A DNA stretch of 64,000 bases from Biscogniauxia marginata (Eukaryota; Ascomycota; Sordariomycetes; Xylariales; Xylariaceae). Shown in pieces: positions 58,904-64,000 of this stretch; positions within the stretch are counted from its first letter, which is position 1; every line of letters starts with the position of its first letter. The translations under genes were made by a program, and so were the position numbers. The stretch lies in assembly GCA_022695795.1 (NCBI GenBank), contig MU404085.1, forward strand, positions 338,053 to 402,052, written 5' to 3'. The notes beneath the pieces were generated by a model, which saw only the letters and a list, made by a program, of their open reading frames with translations, ran no database searches and was not told the DNA's origin.

Positions 58904-60158
58904 ATGAGTTTCCTGACAGTGTGTAGAAAACACTTAGGCATCTGTCCAATCAACTACAAGCATTTACGTACTACTCAAGAATTGCATTACAGCTACTGCG
59001 GTACCTATCACCACTCATCACCGAGTCGAGCTCTTTCACGAGCCAGCTCACTCAGCCTAATGTTGCTACCGGGTAGTGAAGGGTCTCTGAGAGAACCTAA
59101 TGAATATTGCTACAATATCTATGAGGATCCTCCCCAACTTTCCTATCCTCAAGGGAGCTCAGGACTCGAACGAGATTCCGAACAAAGATTCCTTGAGCAT
59201 CCTGGTGATGTCTCTTTGGTGGACAGGCGATCCGAGGTAATACTCCTAGACAGCCATTGGCGCATGCCAGCGCAATTTCCCGAGCATTTCCGCTGACGTA
59301 ATTTCAATTAGTTCGACGATGTAGTAGTCCCGATGAGACAGCAAGTGACCTCTTGGACTAATCTAATTGGATCTGTAGTGGATAGATTTGGAAATGTTTA
59401 TCAAGCGCCGAACACCCCTTCTTATTCATCCCCCTACTGGCCGGGCGGTGGGCAACCTCCAACGGCCGAATACAACCATAACTTGACTGTTATTGGGGGT
59501 GAGTTGGGGGCCTATAGGGTTCCCCACGAACAGACAACATACCCTATCCCGGTAGGAACTATGACAAGTTCATTGAGTCAGCCCTATGCTGATTTAGCAT
59601 CGGCCCCCTTTCAACCCATTGGCCTGGACCCCACGCCTAGTTTCGCTCAGCGAAGCACCGTCGAACATGTCGCAGCAGACGCTTGTGTGGGTCAGGATAA
59701 GCCTGGCTACTTAGGCACGGCGCCTAGCCGCCCTGAGCTTTTACAAGGCGACGTGCCGCAAGAAAATGAGTATTTTTATTCCCTCAGTTTCCGCACCGTT
59801 ACCATTCTGATGTTGGTCTAGCTTAGTCTTACCGGATCTAAACTCCTTTTGTGAGACATGTCAAAAGGCGGCCCGGAAGCAAAGGAAGCTTCCGAGGCGT
59901 CATTTTTTCGAGGTCCATGAAAAGCCCCGACACGGGGAGCCAAAAAAAGGGTGGTATATGTGTCGCTGCGGCAAGAACTACTCTCGCATTGAATACTACA
60001 ATCGTCATGGGCCAGGAAGATGCGATCTTCGGAAAGTTGGTCCTTATTACTGTCAGTGCCTGGAATCGAGCCATGACCCCGATGAGCATTATGGTCATTA
60101 CCGAGGCTGCCGACGGGCAAGGGTACCAGTTGGCCGACCGCCAGCTGGCCAGGTTTGA
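58904..60158 (+). CDS. zinc-finger-like protein, three exons
   Basis: Exons are 58904-59236, 59312-59769 and 59822-60158. Introns of 75 bp (GTAATA...ATTAG) and 52 bp (GTATTT...TCTAG) both keep the frame, giving about 375 aa. The N-terminal two-thirds is low in structure and rich in Ser, Pro and Gly. The last exon has three Cys/His groups: FCETC with RRHFFEVH, MCRCG with NRH and RC, and YYCQC with SSHDPDEH and GC. The spacing resembles degenerate C2H2 fingers of fungal proteins rather than the classic repeat. A role in DNA or RNA binding is inferred only. The first exon's start is uncertain. Confidence 0.65.
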
Positions 60159-60619
60159 TCGATTCAAGACCAAATCGCCTACAAACGTGCAGGTTACAGG
60201 GCTCCTAGAGAGGCTTTCATTTTAGGATGTTTCACTCCTTCGTTCATATACACACCTCAAGTCTGACAGTTCCTATGTAAACACAGTCTGCTTTTCTCCG
60301 ACCTTCATTTACCTACCATTCTTACTCACTCATTTATCTAATATTTGTAAGGGTACGAATATAACTTGTTGTTGCGAAGAGGGAAAGTCCCTCTCCAGGC
60401 TAAGCATTACATAAATCTTGATGCATGGGTCACATGTCCGTGACAATATGTCTGTCCCTCTATTTAGGACATATAAAATACACTAGTTATATCACAACGA
60501 TGTTGAAACAGATGTTACGATGGGCACATATTAAGCTGTGAGATAGTTAGTATAACCACGCTCCTTATAACACTAGTAATCGTTTGTTAAGCGCAAGCGC
60601 CTAACCACTCTTCCTAGGA
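60159..60619. other. intergenic between zinc-finger gene and AT-rich block
   Basis: 3' flank of the zinc-finger gene; base composition is ordinary up to about 60620, then falls sharply. No gene. Confidence 0.5.
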
Positions 60620-63600
60620 AGCTAAATTAAAAAAGTAGGGAAAATAACCCCGTTAATTACATGCGGCATTTAATAAATGAAAAGGTCATATTTATTTATT
60701 TATTTAAAATTAATATATTAAATATTTTATTTTATTTTATTTAATAATATATTATATAATGTGCCTTATAAATAAATAAGTTATATAAATAAGTAAATTA
60801 TTTAATATATTATATAAAATCGACTTTTTAAAAAAAATTTATAACTTTACACGTAAAAATTAAAAAAATCTCGAACCTTTTTTTTAGTTATATAATTATA
60901 TAAAAAAATTAAATATAAAATTAAAAAAATTTAAATTTAAATACTTAATAAAAAAGTTTATACATTTTATTTTAATTTTAGTTTTTACGCGTTTTCTTTT
61001 CGCGTCTTTTAAAATTATTTTTTTCGATTTTACTTTTCATTAAACCGTATAATTATATAACTAATAGAAAAGGTCCGAGATTTTTACGATTTTTACGTAT
61101 AAAGTTATAAATTTTTAAAAAAGTCGATTTTATATAGGAAATTAAGTAGCTTACTCGCTTATAAAACACGTTAATATATATATTTATATAACAAATAAAA
61201 AAGTATTTAATAATTTAAAATTTAAAAAGTTATAATTAATTTTATTTTATTTTAAAGGGTTTTAATTTAAATTACACGTTAAAAAACCAAATATTTAATA
61301 TAAAAAAGTATTTAGTTTTTAAAGCGTAAAAATAAAAAAACAATTTAAATAATAATAATTATTAATTAATTTTAATGTTAACGTTATAACGAACCTTTTT
61401 ATATGTTTCTAATTAATTAACTTAATAAATAAGTATATATTAGGTTTTCTTAATTTAAAAGTAATAATAAATCGAGATTAATTTAAGAAATTTATAATGC
61501 TTTATTCGTTAAAGAGATTTTAAGGTATTTTTATTATAATATTAAAAAGTAATTATAATTTTAAATTAATAATTAAAAAACTAAAATAAATAATTAAATA
61601 TAAAAAAATTAAATTTATTTATACTTATTTTTTTTAATATATTAAATATTATTAAATTCTTTTATTTTTATAAATTTTTAAATTAATGAGAATTTATATT
61701 ATATAACGTTATATTATACTTTTAATTTAAGTTATTTATATTTTATATTTTTAATTTATACTTAATACCTTTATTAAAAACCTTTTTAATATTATTAGTT
61801 CGTAATATTATTTTTTTCCTTTTTAAAATCTTTATTTTAAAAATTTCTTTTAATAGGTTTATTTTCTTTTTACATTTTATTATATTTAATCATTATATTA
61901 TTAAATATTAACGTCTAAATTAAAAAAAAAAATCTTATGCAACGTATTAACTTTTACGGAATAAATACCGATATTATATTATGTTTTTATTATTTTAAAC
62001 ATAACTTTTTATATATTATAACGCCCAAGAAATCATTAAAATATAATAAATATATTCGTCGAAAAGGTTTATACGATAATTTTAAAATACCGTTAAACTC
62101 TTTAATTATTTAAATTTAAAAAAACGATTTTTTTTAAAAGTATTAAGCGGAAGCGGCGCCTTTTAAACTTTAATTCCAAATAAACAAATTTATTATATAT
62201 ATTTTTCACTTATGTTGTTAACGTAACTTTATTTAAAAAAAAGTTTAAAAATAAACTAAAAAAACAAAAATATTTTAAAAAGAAATAAAAACGTTTTTAA
62301 ATTAAATAATAATTTTTAATTAAATAAATTAAAATTACTTTTAAAGCTATTTCCTTTTTCGACTTATTTTTCTTAAATTAAAATCTTAATTTTTAAGCCT
62401 TCTTAATCGATCCGGGTTTTAATAATAAAAATTTATAAGTTTATTTATTAAGTTTTTTAAATATTTAAATAGTATTTAAATATTTTTCTTAAGTAAATAA
62501 CCTTTTTATTTAATAAAATATTATAATTAATTATTAACTTATTTTAAATTTAATATTTTTTTTATTTTATACTTATAAGATTTTTTTAAATTTTAATTAA
62601 TTTTTTAACGAGACGTTTTTTAATATTAATTTTAAAAATAAAACATAAAATATAAAATATACTTTAAATCTTTTTAATAAAAAAAGTTTATAATTAACTT
62701 TTAAAACGACTTTTTTAATTTTATATAATTTTAACTTTTTAAATTTAAGTTTTTTATTAAGTCGTTTTATTTTAATTTAAAGCGTTTTTATTAACGCGCC
62801 TTATTATTAATAAAATAAATAAATAATGTTTTTTAAAAAAAATTAATTTTTTAATTCTTTTTTAATTATAATACTTTATTATTTTATTTTAAATAAATTA
62901 TAATTCTTTTTATAATTATAATTATATTATTTAAACTTTTTCAAATAATACTTTTACTTTCGAGGTTTTTATTTTAATTTTTAGTATTTTCGTAAATTTA
63001 ATTAGTTATTTTTAAATTTTTATTTTTAATTATATATTACTTCGTATAATAATATTTTTATATTCTCGTTAACTAAAATATTATATGTTATTTAAGTTAT
63101 TAATAATAATTTTATTTAGTTATTTATTTTTTAATTAATATAATTTCAAAGATATTATTTTATTATTTAATATTATTTATTTAAAAATAATATATTATAA
63201 ATAACTTTTATTTATTTTATATTTATTTTATGAAGTTAATTTAAAACTTTAACGTAAATAACTTATTTTTATTTAAAATAATACGTTTTAATAATTTATA
63301 TTTATTAATATACTTTTTTAAGAAATTAAAAATTATTTATTTTATTATATTTAACTTATTAAACGATAAAAAGTAAATATATTTTATAAGTCGATTAACG
63401 ATTATTTATATATTATTATAAAATACTTTTATAATAAGGTTTTTTAACTTAAAAAGTTTTATTACAAAATTTTATATAATTATATATTATGTTTTTTAAG
63501 TATTTAAGTTAATTATAATAATTTATATAGTTTATATTTGTTACAATCTTATAAGGATTAAAACTTTAAAAGAGAAATGCGGGGAATTAATTAAACATCA

Positions 63601-63635
63601 CGTGACCATTAATATAGTGGGAATAAATATAGAAA
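60620..63635. repeat. extremely AT-rich block (RIP-like isochore)
   Basis: About 3 kb made almost only of A and T with scattered CG-containing words, and no open frame above 60 codons. TA, TTTAA and AATTA words dominate. It holds the inverted repeat at 60761-61169 and leads into the 15-bp array. This is how heavily RIP-mutated transposons look in ascomycete genomes; no ancestral protein can be read any more. Centromeric or subtelomeric origin is possible. Confidence 0.75.
60761..61169. repeat. large imperfect inverted repeat with arms over 100 bp
   Basis: The left arm (60761-60902) and right arm (61046-61169) are reverse complements over most of their length. Shared blocks include TATATAAAATCGACTTTTT, TTTATAACTTTA, ACGTAAAAAT, AATCTCG and AGTTATATAATTATA. 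Differences are mostly C/T and G/A plus an insertion of about 20 bp in the left arm. The 143-bp centre is non-coding. It fits a decayed palindromic transposon or two head-to-head copies. Confidence 0.7.
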
Positions 63636-64000
63636 ATGAATACATCTAAGATAAACACATCCAAAATAAACATATTTAAGATGAATATATTTAAAATGAA
63701 TATATTTAAAATGAATATATTTAAAATGAATATATTTAAAATGAATATATTTAAAATGAATATATTTAAAATGAATATATTTAAAATGAATATATTTAAA
63801 ATGAATATATTTAAAATGAATATATTTAAAATGAATATATTTAAAATGAATATATTTAAAATGAATATATTTAAAATGAATATATTTAAAATGAATATAT
63901 TTAAAATGAATATATTTAAAATGAATATATTTAAAATGAATATATTTAAAATGAATATATTTAAAATGAATATATTTAAAATGAATATATTTAAAATGAA
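63636..64000 (+). repeat. 15-bp tandem array running off the window
   Basis: The unit ATGAATATATTTAAA repeats exactly from 63681 to the end, about 21 copies. Three diverged units precede it (63636-63680) that keep C residues: ATGAATACATCTAAG, ATAAACACATCCAAA, ATAAACATATTTAAG. The period is five codons and the unit has no stop in this frame, so a frame reading Met-Asn-Ile-Phe-Lys over and over is open from ATG 63636 to the edge. It is probably a minisatellite rather than a gene. Confidence 0.9.

Noticed and set aside
60620..63635. AT-rich block as a mitochondrial DNA insertion
   Set aside because: No mitochondrial gene, tRNA or rRNA motif is recognisable, and the inverted repeat plus tandem array fit a RIP-mutated repeat better.
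63636..64000. Direct repeats as a CRISPR array
   Set aside because: The units abut without spacers and the host is a fungus.

Overview
The window is nuclear DNA of a filamentous ascomycete (Pezizomycotina). The genes have short GT-AG introns, mostly 47-100 bp. The families are typical of a plant-associated mould: secreted pectinases, a GH35 galactosidase, a secretory lipase, a subtilase and a GH18 chitinase. There is also a RID/Masc1-type cytosine methyltransferase and a very AT-rich, repeat-filled end that looks shaped by repeat-induced point mutation (RIP). Sordariomycetes is my guess, but the sequence does not name a species. Exon structures were built by hand by matching splice sites to reading phase and family motifs.

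Layout. 1-5 kb: a berberine-bridge-type FAD oxidase (-), a solo LTR and a decayed rhodopsin-domain membrane protein (+). 6-10 kb: a nine-exon GH35 beta-galactosidase (+). 10.5-14.7 kb: the RID-like methyltransferase and an NAD-dependent epimerase (both -). 15.5-20 kb: a pectin methylesterase (-) and an exopolygalacturonase-type GH28 (+), divergent from one promoter and bracketed by two solo LTRs. 20.4-26.5 kb: a small GFA-family protein, two relics of FAD oxidoreductases and a GPI-type class III chitinase broken by one stop codon. 28.7-37.8 kb: an orphan small protein, a pirin and an HhH-GPD DNA glycosylase, with long empty stretches. 37.8-44.2 kb: a Sen1-type helicase of about 2049 aa. 45.4-55.4 kb: a GC-rich secretory lipase, a solo LTR, a small unknown gene, an inverted-repeat element, a GH16-like protein without signal peptide and a five-exon subtilase. 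58.9-60.2 kb: a zinc-finger-like protein. 60.6-64 kb: an AT-rich block with a large inverted repeat and a 15-bp tandem array running off the end.

How it fits together. PME, GH28 and GH35 would act in sequence on pectin: demethylation, cleavage of the galacturonan, then removal of galactose side chains. Lipase, subtilase and chitinase add to the secretome. The genome-defence gene sits among what it would be expected to leave behind: solo LTRs, terminal inverted repeats that differ only by transitions, AT-rich blocks, and genes broken by transition-type nonsense changes. I did not find a clearly new multi-gene system. The most useful observations are four solo LTRs with target-site duplications, including the pair around the pectin genes; the otherwise intact genes carrying few disabling lesions; the SUMO-interaction-like motifs in the RID protein; and the open-frame 15-bp satellite.
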